A model generated the notes under the pieces. It had not been told where the DNA came from, made no database searches, and saw only the letters and a list, made by a program, of their open reading frames with translations. Shown here one piece after another: positions 45,474-53,150 of a DNA stretch of 64,000 nucleotides (its first letter is position 1; every line of letters starts with the position of its first letter). The position numbers and the translations under genes are program-made. The stretch lies in contig NZ_CP017267.1 in assembly GCF_001870205.1 (NCBI RefSeq), positions 2,034,501-2,098,500 on the forward strand, given 5' to 3'. Source of the DNA: Vagococcus teuberi (lineage in GTDB: Bacteria > Bacillota > Bacilli > Lactobacillales > Vagococcaceae).

Positions 45474-45526
45474 TTTTTTCATCCTTTTTTGATTTTTGGG
45501 TTTTTAAATTTTATTCCCTAACTTAA

Positions 45527-46234
45527 TTAAAATAAAAGATTTGTAATTGGTCCTGTAAATGGTACCAATATTACAACTGTAATACCTGTTACAACGATTG
45601 ATAAGCCTGACATAGCTCCTTGAACTTCACCAAGTTCAATCGCTTTTGCTGTTCCCATAGCATGAGAAGAACTTCCTAATGCGACTCCTTGAGCCACTGG
45701 ATCTGTAATGTTAAACAACTTAAAGACAGTTGGTCCAATCATCGCTCCAATAACGCCCGTAAAAACAACCACTGCAACAGTCAGTGATACAATCCCGCCA
45801 AGAGAGTCAGATACTCCTACTGCAATAGCCGTCGTAATTGATTTAGGAATTAATGTTGCTCCCATCTCTTGTTCGAATTTAAATAACATACTGAAAGCAT
45901 AAATCATAATGGTATGGAAAATCACACCACTAAATATTCCCGTTAATATAGCTAGGTAATATTTTTTCAAATAAACAAAATTTTGTTCCAACTTAATGGC
46001 TAAAGCAACAGTCGCTGGAGTAACAAATAAACTTAAAAACTGTCCACCATTTTTATAGGTTTCAAGCGGGATATCCAAGAATACTAAAATTAATATAAGT
46101 GCTATAATCGCAAATACTAATGGCGTAAATAATGGATTTTTCGGCCATTTAGCTTTCAATCTTGCTGATAGTAAATATAAACCAACTGTTAAACTTATCC
46201 ATAAAAATGGGCTTTCTATTACATTAGACAACAT
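45527..46234 (-). CDS. lrgB: LrgB-family membrane protein
   Basis: A 235-residue membrane protein with seven or so helices; the partner of the holin-like LrgA. Conserved blocks are SITTAIAVGVSDSLGG and ALGSSSHAMGTAKAIELGE. Family members are linked to murein hydrolase control and, in several Firmicutes, to pyruvate transport. The ATG at 46234 has GAGGTGGAAG upstream and overlaps the lrgA stop by 11 bases, so the two are coupled. Lactate oxidase downstream makes pyruvate, which fits a pyruvate-related role. Confidence 0.9.
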   Translation of the reverse strand: MLSNVIESPFLWISLTVGLYLLSARLKAKWPKNPLFTPLVFAIIALILILVFLDIPLETYKNGGQFLSLFVTPATVALAIKLEQNFVYLKKYYLAILTGIFSGVIFHTIMIYAFSMLFKFEQEMGATLIPKSITTAIAVGVSDSLGGIVSLTVAVVVFTGVIGAMIGPTVFKLFNITDPVAQGVALGSSSHAMGTAKAIELGEVQGAMSGLSIVVTGITVVILVPFTGPITNLLF

Positions 46235-46637
46235 CTGCTTCCACCTCAACTTCTTCAAGAGTATCTGCAGATTTTGTTTCCGCTTCCAATTCTTTTGATT
46301 TAACAGCTTGAACAATTCGTCCAACAAACGCAATCATTAGTGTTGTTGTCACAACCATAATAACCAGTAATTGCCACCACGTATTGGCTAAGATGCCGAA
46401 GTGTGCCATAAGTCCAACGCCTGCTGGGACAAAGAATATTCCCATATTATTAGTTAACCATGTTCCCACTTCATCGACTTGGTCCATCCTAACCCACTTA
46501 AAGTGAAGAGCACAGAAAAAGAGCACCATACCAATCACACTTCCTGGAATTGCAATAAAATTAGATAATAGTGCAGAGACTATTTCACCTAATAAAGAAA
46601 ATAAAAAAATCCAGAAAAATTGTTTGATTTGCTTCAT
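46224..46637 (-). CDS. lrgA: LrgA/CidA-family holin-like protein
   Basis: A 137-residue protein with four membrane helices. The conserved PGSVIGMVLFFCAL and MGIFFVPAGVGLM blocks are present, and the tail is long and acidic (AETKSADTLEEVEVEADVV). I chose ATG 46637 (MKQIKQFFW) because an AGTGAG ribosome site lies upstream and helix 1 starts at once. It is the first gene of lrgAB and is divergent from a LysR-type regulator, as in other lrgAB/cidAB loci. Confidence 0.9.
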   Translation of the reverse strand: MKQIKQFFWIFLFSLLGEIVSALLSNFIAIPGSVIGMVLFFCALHFKWVRMDQVDEVGTWLTNNMGIFFVPAGVGLMAHFGILANTWWQLLVIMVVTTTLMIAFVGRIVQAVKSKELEAETKSADTLEEVEVEADVV

Positions 46638-46810
46638 AAAAATCAACTCACTTTCGTTTTGTAAACGTTTTATCGACATAAATATAGCATGAGATAGATT
46701 CTTTGAATAATACTATTTCCTTATGATATTATAAGCGTTGTTTATGCAAATTGCTTTTATATACATTTTACTTATGAGTGTTTTTTCACAATATTTTAGA
46801 GGAGCCTACC

Positions 46811-47716
46811 ATGAATTTAAAAGATTTAACATACTTTCATCATCTTGCGCAAACGCTTAATTTTACTGCTACTGCTGATTATTTTTATATATCCCAACCT
46901 TCTATTTCTATGGCTATAAAACGACTAGAAATCGAACTAGATACCATTCTAATTGATAGAAAAAGAATTCACAAGAAGCTTAGTTTAACTGAAACCGGTA
47001 ACATTTTATATCGTTATTCTCATCAAATTTTAAAGTCAGTTGAACAAGCTGAAGAGGAGATTCATGACTTTAAACATCAAATCGTCTATTTTGGTTTCTT
47101 ACCAACTATTGGAGGCTATTTTATGTCCCGTTTATTACCTCATTTGAATACATTTTCTTCTTCAATAAAATTCATTGAAGAAGAGAGTTCTGATGTTATG
47201 TTAAGCCTAGTAAAAAGCGGTAAGGTTCCCATTGCAATCATTGGAAGTGACGAACCTGTATTTAACGATGACTCTTTAATTCAAGTTCCATTAAAACAAG
47301 AAGACATGGCTTTATGGGTATCCAAGAGCCACCCACTTGCTACTAAAAAAAAGACCTCCCCTACAACTTGTAAGGAAGATGTCTTTATTTCATTAGAAAA
47401 AGGATACATGCACCACCGAATCTTTGATGACTGGGTATTAGATCATCACTTAAAAAATATTCAAACAATTTATACTAAAGAAATACAGACTGCTCTATCA
47501 ATTGCTAGTTCTACAAACATGATAGCCTTTTTAAGTGATATTTTAGTACGAGATCACCCGGGATTAGTTAAAGTTGAAATTGAGCAACCGCCACAAATCT
47601 ATATAAGTCTTATAGTAAATAAACACATTCATCAATCTAATACATTTCAGACAACATTTAATCAAAAAATTATTGATTTAGCACAAGAATTTAGCCAACC
47701 TTTTAACGTGGAGTAA
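46811..47716 (+). CDS. LysR-type regulator divergent from lrgAB (CidR-like)
   Basis: A 301-residue LysR-family regulator. The N-terminal helix-turn-helix region is LNFTATADYFYISQPSISMAIKRLE, followed by the linker helix and a two-lobe effector domain (VYFGFLPTIGGYFMSRLLP, later AIIGSDEPVF). I chose ATG 46811 with GAGGAG upstream. Its divergence from lrgAB and the about 170-base spacer suggest it controls that operon, like CidR, which responds to acetate or pyruvate metabolism in other Firmicutes. A fragment resembling its C-terminus lies at 48970-49100. Confidence 0.88.
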   Translation: MNLKDLTYFHHLAQTLNFTATADYFYISQPSISMAIKRLEIELDTILIDRKRIHKKLSLTETGNILYRYSHQILKSVEQAEEEIHDFKHQIVYFGFLPTIGGYFMSRLLPHLNTFSSSIKFIEEESSDVMLSLVKSGKVPIAIIGSDEPVFNDDSLIQVPLKQEDMALWVSKSHPLATKKKTSPTTCKEDVFISLEKGYMHHRIFDDWVLDHHLKNIQTIYTKEIQTALSIASSTNMIAFLSDILVRDHPGLVKVEIEQPPQIYISLIVNKHIHQSNTFQTTFNQKIIDLAQEFSQPFNVE

Positions 47717-47800
47717 ACTATTTATTTTATTAACAATAATTTCTAAATAATATATGAAACTAATTATTTTTTTGGTATGATGATATGAGGAGTTGATATA

Positions 47801-48115
47801 ATGAAAAAACAAGGTATTTTAAATATCGTACTATTAATGTCGTTAATTATATTTGCTGGAGTAAGTGTCTACAAAGTAGAACAAAATAATAAGGATATTG
47901 CTCAAGCGCAAATTCAAATAAACGAATTAAAGGCAACGATAGATAAACAATCAAAAGAATTAAGTGATAAAAATACCACAATAAAAGATCTAAAAAGTGA
48001 CATCCAAACTGCTCAGGAGAAAATAAAAAAACTAAATGAAACGAGCTCGTTTTCACAAACAGATACTCAAGTCGGCGACACACAAAACAATACAATCACT
48101 TATAACCCATTCTAA
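47801..48115 (+). CDS. Small membrane-anchored coiled-coil protein, unknown function
   Basis: A 104-residue protein. Residues 7-24 form a single N-terminal membrane helix (or uncleaved signal), followed by about 60 residues of coiled coil (QIQINELKATIDKQSKELSD, then DIQTAQEKIKKLNE) and a Ser/Thr/Asn-rich tail. The coiled coil would face the outside. The start has GAGGAGTTGAT upstream. Proteins of this shape often support division or wall enzymes, but I cannot name a family. The IS-B relic begins just eight bases after its stop. Confidence 0.75.
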   Translation: MKKQGILNIVLLMSLIIFAGVSVYKVEQNNKDIAQAQIQINELKATIDKQSKELSDKNTTIKDLKSDIQTAQEKIKKLNETSSFSQTDTQVGDTQNNTITYNPF

Positions 48116-48122
48116 TAAAAAT

Positions 48123-48851
48123 GGCTCTTTGTCAAATAGGACTGATGAGTTAAATTGGTAAGATGATGATTGTGAGAGTAATCTCACATTTATCATCTTT
48201 TTTAGTTATTTTATTTTTTATAAGGCCGTTTATCAAGAAAATCCTTATTCTCATATTATGAAATGATTTGAATCCGTATGACACTCGTTTTAGTGTTTTT
48301 ATATGAGTATTCTTGTCTTCTCTACTAGCATGCGACTTGAATTCGTCTACCATTAGAACGTCAGGAAATCGCTGGGGTTTAAGTTGATGTGGTAATTGAG
48401 TTTCAACATATTTAATAACCCTTATAACAAGTCGTTAAGGAGACTTGGCATAATTTAGCGATTAACGTCATAGACATTTTTCAGTTAAAAGTTCTAAGAT
48501 TTGTAAAGTAATAAACTTACTAATATGACAACTTTTTCAACGATTGAGCATTGAGTAGTCCAATTTTGTTTACAATTTTTACTAGCATAAGGTAGGGGGG
48601 AATAAGTCCCTTTAATAATTAAAGTATTCTTCCATTAATGTTAGCTTCTTCTGTACTGGCTAAATCTAAATAATTACCTGTTATTCTTAGCATTTTTTTG
48701 ATATGATTATTCATGACATGTCGTCCTTTCTACCTAATGTTTTTGTTGGTACTTAAATTTTACTAGATAGACGACATGTTTTTAAATAAAACAAACTAAA
48801 AAGGGCTGATGAATCGAATTTTGATTCATCAGCCCTTTAAATTATAAAGCC
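48123..48851 (-). mobile_element. ISL3-family element (IS-B), internally deleted, with target duplication
   Basis: The ends, read inward, are GGCTCTTTGTCAAATAGGAC and GGCTTTATAATTTAAAGGGC, both continuing to CTGATGA. The flanks are ATAAAAAT and ATAAAAAA, a 7-of-8 target duplication of the length ISL3 elements make. The element is 729 bases, about half normal size. Its transposase runs on the minus strand, and the left end holds a terminator hairpin (48805-48838). Confidence 0.85.
48150..48714 (-). pseudogene. ISL3-family transposase relic of IS-B
   Basis: The minus strand starts MNNHIKKMLRITGNYLDLAS, a typical ISL3 N-terminus, then loses frame in several places. The middle catalytic block MVDEFKSHASREDKN is joined directly to the C-terminal HIKTLKRVSYGFKSFHNMRI, so most of the catalytic core has been deleted. 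It cannot make an active enzyme. Confidence 0.85.
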
Positions 48852-48860
48852 ATAAAAAAT

Positions 48861-48904
48861 AATCGTAGAAGTCTTATCTAAATAGAAGACTTCTATGATT
48901 TTTA
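48861..48904. terminator. Bidirectional hairpin terminator
   Basis: AATCGTAGAAGTCTT (48861-48875) pairs with AAGACTTCTATGATT (48886-48900), one mismatch, with T-rich DNA on both outer sides. It could end plus-strand transcription from the coiled-coil gene, now separated by the insertion sequence, or minus-strand transcription from the WxL operon. Confidence 0.75.
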
Positions 48905-48969
48905 TTGTATTATTTTATAAATCTACAATCATACCTCTAGTAATTTCAATTTGCATGAATACAACGAAG

Positions 48970-49100
48970 GTGTTTTCATATTTGCCATCCGTTTTGGGAT
49001 CCATTCCGTTTTTATTTATAAAGAAATTCAGTCTGCTTATCAAGCAATAAATTATTGACTTAACTAAAAGTTTTGGGAAACCTTTTAAGATAGAGTAACC
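48970..49100 (+). pseudogene. Possible C-terminal remnant of a LysR-type regulator
   Basis: Two short pieces resemble the intact regulator at 46811-47716. IYKEIQSAYQAI (about 49011-49048) parallels IYTKEIQTALSIA, and IIDLTKSFGKPFKIE with a TAA stop (about 49050-49098) parallels IIDLAQEFSQPFNVE and its stop. They are closer together than in the intact gene, so the intervening part is deleted. Confidence 0.5.
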
Positions 49101-49106
49101 AGCTAT

Positions 49107-49736
49107 TTAATGTGACACTGGTGAGTCAGTTAATGTATAAGTCAATGTTGCTGTATAAGTATCTTGTAAATTTCCAGCTGGGATTTTTAATTGAATTTTA
49201 TCTGTTGGATACTGTATAGTCCAGCTACCATAACCTTTACCGACATCAGCTGTCACAATATTAACAGCGTCTTCACCAGAAGACACAATCTTTCCTTTTT
49301 CATCTCCAGTAAAGGCATTATCTGTAGTTAATGTATTAGGTAAAATGGCACTAGTATCACCACTTGTTGTGGTTGTTGGTGTCACACTAGGATAAAACAA
49401 TTGAGCACCAGTCAGTTGCTTACCTTTAGTACTTCCTGTAAAATGACTCAATTTGGTAGACAATTGCCATCCAGGAGCATTACCACTTAATTCTTGAATA
49501 GAAATATTCACATCATTTGAATTAGTTGTTACGATATCTTCTGCTGAAATAGTCGCATCTTTAAATGTAATATCTGATGCCTCTGTCAGTTTTAATGTCT
49601 CTGTCGGAGCCACCAAATTAAATGTAGCAGTCGCATCTTGATTAACGGATGCAGCAAACGTCACACTACTTGTCATTAAAGCAATAGCTGACAAGCTTAA
49701 CCCAAAGAGTATGTTCTTTATATTATGTGATTTCAT
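49107..49736 (-). CDS. WxL-domain surface protein
   Basis: A 209-residue secreted protein with a signal peptide ending near TFAASV. The WxL domain occupies most of it, with the first motif in APGWQLSTKL and the distal motif in TATLTYTLTDSP. The distal tryptophan of the usual WxL pattern is Tyr here. WxL domains bind peptidoglycan non-covalently. I chose ATG 49736 with AGGAGGAG upstream. It is the last gene of the WxL operon, 16 bases after the previous stop. Confidence 0.9.
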   Translation of the reverse strand: MKSHNIKNILFGLSLSAIALMTSSVTFAASVNQDATATFNLVAPTETLKLTEASDITFKDATISAEDIVTTNSNDVNISIQELSGNAPGWQLSTKLSHFTGSTKGKQLTGAQLFYPSVTPTTTTSGDTSAILPNTLTTDNAFTGDEKGKIVSSGEDAVNIVTADVGKGYGSWTIQYPTDKIQLKIPAGNLQDTYTATLTYTLTDSPVSH

Positions 49737-49752
49737 TCTATCTCCTCCTAAA

Positions 49753-50391
49753 TTATATTGTTGGTCCATCTGTTAAGGTATAAGTCAATGATGATTCATA
49801 GTTTCCCGCAAGGTTACCTGCAGGTATGTTTAATTCTAATTTATGAGTTGCATCATACGTTCCCGTCCATTGACCATTTCCTTTTCCAGATACAGATTTT
49901 ATTAATACTTTATTACTTGGTGTATCTGAAGAGTTAATCCTTAAACCCTTGACGAAAGAATCTTCAAAGCTTTCATCCGTTGAGAGAGTTTCTGGTGTAC
50001 GCTCAGCAACATCAACTGTTGCACTTGTCGTCAAGGTAATGGCTGGATAAAACAATTGAACTCCTTTTAATACTCGACTATTGGAGGAATCTTTAAATTC
50101 GCCTAAAGATACAGAAAGAGACCAACCCGGAGCATCTCCACGAATATCAGTTATGACAAGATTAGGTGATTGTTCTTCTGTTAATGTCATATCTGTAATA
50201 CCTATTGCCTTAGATCCAAAATTTAAATCAGATGCTTTAGTAATCTCTAACAATGAAACAGAAGGATCGGTATTTTCGATTAAGTTAACTGTCGCTTTTT
50301 GTGTCTTAGGTTCCATATCTACTGCTAATACAGTTTCCCCTATGATTAGAGTAGATAAAAGTAAGGTACAACAAAACCATATTTTTTTCAT
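49753..50391 (-). CDS. WxL-domain surface protein
   Basis: A 212-residue secreted protein with a signal peptide ending near VLAVD. The WxL domain has APGWSLSVSLGEF and, near the end, ESSLTYTLTDGP, again with Tyr in place of the distal Trp. The central stretch LKGVQLFYPAI is shared with its neighbours. The start has AGGAGAAG upstream. It and the 49107 gene form the more divergent pair within the operon, which suggests an internal duplication. Confidence 0.9.
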   Translation of the reverse strand: MKKIWFCCTLLLSTLIIGETVLAVDMEPKTQKATVNLIENTDPSVSLLEITKASDLNFGSKAIGITDMTLTEEQSPNLVITDIRGDAPGWSLSVSLGEFKDSSNSRVLKGVQLFYPAITLTTSATVDVAERTPETLSTDESFEDSFVKGLRINSSDTPSNKVLIKSVSGKGNGQWTGTYDATHKLELNIPAGNLAGNYESSLTYTLTDGPTI

Positions 50392-50417
50392 AGTACTTCT
50401 CCTAACTTGTAATCTGT

Positions 50418-51158
50418 TTATTTTACGCCATCAACTAATTGCCAAGTCAATGTTGCTTTATAACCAGTGTTTGCAGTGATACTATTAGTTGGAGCACTAA
50501 AAACAATATGTTCATTATCTGTTGCACCAGCTTCTGCTGTATATCTTGCTAACCATGTTCCTCGTCCTGTTCCCTTATCAGCTGATAACAAGGTTTGTAC
50601 CCCTGTATTACCAGCAGACAAACTAATATCATGTGTCTTAGCAAGGTCAACATCACTACCATTTACAGTATCATTACTTGTAACAGCTTCACCATTTTTA
50701 AATGATATAGTAGCACCCGTAATTGGCTTATTCGTATTTTTAGTATCAGTTGGAACAAAATCTCCTAGAGATACATTTAATTTCCAACCTGCTGCAGTGC
50801 CTCTTAAATCACTGACTTGATAAAATCTAGGCGTATCATTCTTAACATTGGCTGTCACAGTTTTACTTGTAATCTCAATATCACTACCAAAATCTAAGTT
50901 AGATAAATAGTTAATTTGTAAAGCACCAGTTTGTCCAGTTGTATTTCCATCATTTGGATCGGTTGGACCTGGTTTAGTAGGGTCTTTGGGATCAGTTGGG
51001 TTAACAGGTTTCACAGGAGTATTTCCTCCTGCAATGGCTTTAATCGTTGCGTTTGATTCAGCATTTTCTCCTTCTGCTGCCATAATGGTTGTACCAAAAG
51101 ATGCCATAAAAATCGCACTTAAAGAAATCACACTGATTAATTTGACTTGTTTTTTCAT
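50418..51158 (-). CDS. WxL-domain surface protein with Pro/Gly-rich linker
   Basis: A 246-residue secreted protein. After the signal peptide comes a Pro/Asp/Gly/Thr-rich linker (TPVKPVNPTDPKDPTKPGP), then the WxL domain with AAGWKLNVSLGDF and a distal TLTWQLVDG. The linker probably spans part of the wall. The start has GGAGAGAGT upstream. Confidence 0.92.
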   Translation of the reverse strand: MKKQVKLISVISLSAIFMASFGTTIMAAEGENAESNATIKAIAGGNTPVKPVNPTDPKDPTKPGPTDPNDGNTTGQTGALQINYLSNLDFGSDIEITSKTVTANVKNDTPRFYQVSDLRGTAAGWKLNVSLGDFVPTDTKNTNKPITGATISFKNGEAVTSNDTVNGSDVDLAKTHDISLSAGNTGVQTLLSADKGTGRGTWLARYTAEAGATDNEHIVFSAPTNSITANTGYKATLTWQLVDGVK

Positions 51159-51185
51159 TATACTCTCTCCTTTTTATACTCTCTC

Positions 51186-51980
51186 TTATTCAGCAGTTGG
51201 TGCAGCTGGTGAGTCTGATAAGTTCCATGTAAGTGTTGCTTGATATTGACCTGCATAATTATTTCCTGGAACAGATAATTGAATCGGTTTTTTTTCAGTA
51301 GTTGATCCATCTGATAATTCTAGTGCTCTCGAATTATAACGTGCTTCCCATAATCCCATACCTTGATCTTTAGCAGCAGACATCAACACTTTTGCCGTAC
51401 CACCTGCATCAAACGTTTTAGCAAAACTGGTAGGTGCTACACTATGAGAGGCATCTTTGGTTGTATTAGGTGTAATTTCTGGGAAAGATAATTGTGCCCC
51501 TTTTAACGTATGTTCAGTATCATCTGATGCAACATTTTGTTCAATAAAATCACCCAATGTTAAGGTTAAATTCCAACCAGCGCCTGTCCCACGACGGTCA
51601 GTCACACTATAACCCGGTGTATAGACAGTATCATCTTTTGATATATCTGTATTGTCCACCACACCGATATTAGTAATAGGTGTACCAGTAGATTTAACAT
51701 ATAGCGCATCTCTGGTTGTAGTCGTTGATGTTAATGATATAGCATCAAAATACAAATCCGTTGCACTCGTAATCCCCAGATCTTTTACTGGTAACATTGG
51801 GCCAGTAGATGGATATGGGTCTGTACTTGGAGGTGTAATAACGTCAGAACCTGCAGTAATTTGAACATTGGCTGTACCAGCTTTATTAAGACCTTGTGCT
51901 TCTTCAGCTACAGTTAATTGGCTAACACTAAAAAGAGTTCCTAAAACTAACAAACTAGATAAATAAATATTTTTTTTCAT
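51186..51980 (-). CDS. WxL-domain surface protein
   Basis: A 264-residue secreted protein with a signal peptide, a short Pro-rich linker (ITPPSTDPYPSTGPMLPV) and a WxL domain with GAGWNLTLTLGDF and the distal TLTWNLSDSP. A conserved RGTGAGWNL block is shared with the next protein. The start ATG has GGAGAATTCAC upstream, and the gap to the previous gene in the operon is 15 bases. Confidence 0.92.
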   Translation of the reverse strand: MKKNIYLSSLLVLGTLFSVSQLTVAEEAQGLNKAGTANVQITAGSDVITPPSTDPYPSTGPMLPVKDLGITSATDLYFDAISLTSTTTTRDALYVKSTGTPITNIGVVDNTDISKDDTVYTPGYSVTDRRGTGAGWNLTLTLGDFIEQNVASDDTEHTLKGAQLSFPEITPNTTKDASHSVAPTSFAKTFDAGGTAKVLMSAAKDQGMGLWEARYNSRALELSDGSTTEKKPIQLSVPGNNYAGQYQATLTWNLSDSPAAPTAE

Positions 51981-51995
51981 GTGAATTCTCCTTTT

Positions 51996-52736
51996 TTATT
52001 TTACTGGACTTGCTGATGGGCTATCAGATAATGCCCAAGTAACCGTTCCTTGATACGTCCCAATCATATTACCTGATGGAACAACTAATTGAATATCATC
52101 TGCTACGTCCTTCTCTAAACCTGTTGCGTCTTTATTATAAAAAACTTTAAACGTCCCCATGCCTTGACCTTTTTCAGCCGTTATAATTTTTTGAAAACTA
52201 TTTTTGTTTTCAGCATTTGGTGCGTACTCATTTAGCGTTGGTGTAATACCAGCGTCATCTTGTGCCACAGCATTGTCACTACCTGCTACAACTGATCCAT
52301 TATTTAATGTGATATAAGCACCTCTTAACGTATTCGTTGTTCCTGGATTAGTCGTTGAATCAGTTAGTTCACTTTGTTTTATTTGTAAATTCCAACCAGC
52401 ACCTGTTCCTCGTGTATCGGTTACTTGAATGTTTCTTTTGGCAATAGATTCTGCTCCATCATTTTTTAACGAAATTTTTTGTGTTCGTCCACTTAAATTC
52501 ATGTCTTTAAAATTAAAAACAATGACATTATCAATACTTAGAGGACCACTTTGTCCAGTCTCGCCAGAAGGGGTATCAGGATTTTCTGGTTTTGTTGGCT
52601 CTTTAGCACCAGGATTTACCGTAATGGTTGCCTCTGAGTTAATTTGTCCATTTTCTTCGACAGTCACTGCATAGGTTTGTAACCCTGCGACTAATACAGT
52701 TGAACTAATTAGTAATGTTCCTAACATTTTTTTCAT
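51996..52736 (-). CDS. WxL-domain surface protein
   Basis: A 246-residue secreted protein with a signal peptide, a Pro-rich linker (GAKEPTKPENPDTPSGETG) and a WxL domain with GTGAGWNLQIKQ and the distal TVTWALSDSP. I chose ATG 52736 (MKKMLGTLLISS) because AAAAGGAGAAG lies upstream; a longer frame would add a basic leader. It follows the small LPXTG gene by one base, so the two are coupled. Confidence 0.92.
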   Translation of the reverse strand: MKKMLGTLLISSTVLVAGLQTYAVTVEENGQINSEATITVNPGAKEPTKPENPDTPSGETGQSGPLSIDNVIVFNFKDMNLSGRTQKISLKNDGAESIAKRNIQVTDTRGTGAGWNLQIKQSELTDSTTNPGTTNTLRGAYITLNNGSVVAGSDNAVAQDDAGITPTLNEYAPNAENKNSFQKIITAEKGQGMGTFKVFYNKDATGLEKDVADDIQLVVPSGNMIGTYQGTVTWALSDSPSASPVK

Positions 52737-52737
52737 T

Positions 52738-53124
52738 TTATATCTTCTCCTTTTGACTAAATTTTTTTTCAATAAAAATAGATTTGATTTCCTTTCTAAA
52801 AATAATAAAAAGTAATAAAAAACCTATCATCGATACTCCTATACCTAATGCTTCCCCAGTAGAAGGAAGTCGTGCTCCTGAACTGGGAATGGTGCTTGAC
52901 GCCTTATTATTTGACGATGAATCGCTATTTCCATTCGTTTCTTTTATAGTTTTTCTAGAAAAACTGATGGTTGCGTGAGAATTCACCTTGGCGCTTGATG
53001 ATGAAATATCAGATTCTGAAATGATTGTTTCAGATGTACTCTCTTTTGTCTCAGCTGCCACTTGGACTTGATAACCGAATATAACAATCATCGCTAAAGA
53101 ACATAGATAAAGTAATTTCTTCAT
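52738..53124 (-). CDS. Small LPXTG-anchored protein of the WxL operon (CscD-like)
   Basis: A 128-residue cell-wall protein. It has a signal peptide, a Ser/Thr-rich stalk of about 60 residues, the sorting signal LPSTG, a hydrophobic helix and a basic tail. A small LPXTG protein of this shape is a constant member of csc-type WxL clusters. I chose ATG 53124 with GAGGGA eight bases upstream; a GTG two codons earlier overlaps that site. No sortase is encoded in the window. Confidence 0.9.
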   Translation of the reverse strand: MKKLLYLCSLAMIVIFGYQVQVAAETKESTSETIISESDISSSSAKVNSHATISFSRKTIKETNGNSDSSSNNKASSTIPSSGARLPSTGEALGIGVSMIGFLLLFIIFRKEIKSIFIEKKFSQKEKI

Positions 53125-53150
53125 TTTCACATCCCTCTCTTTTATTTATG

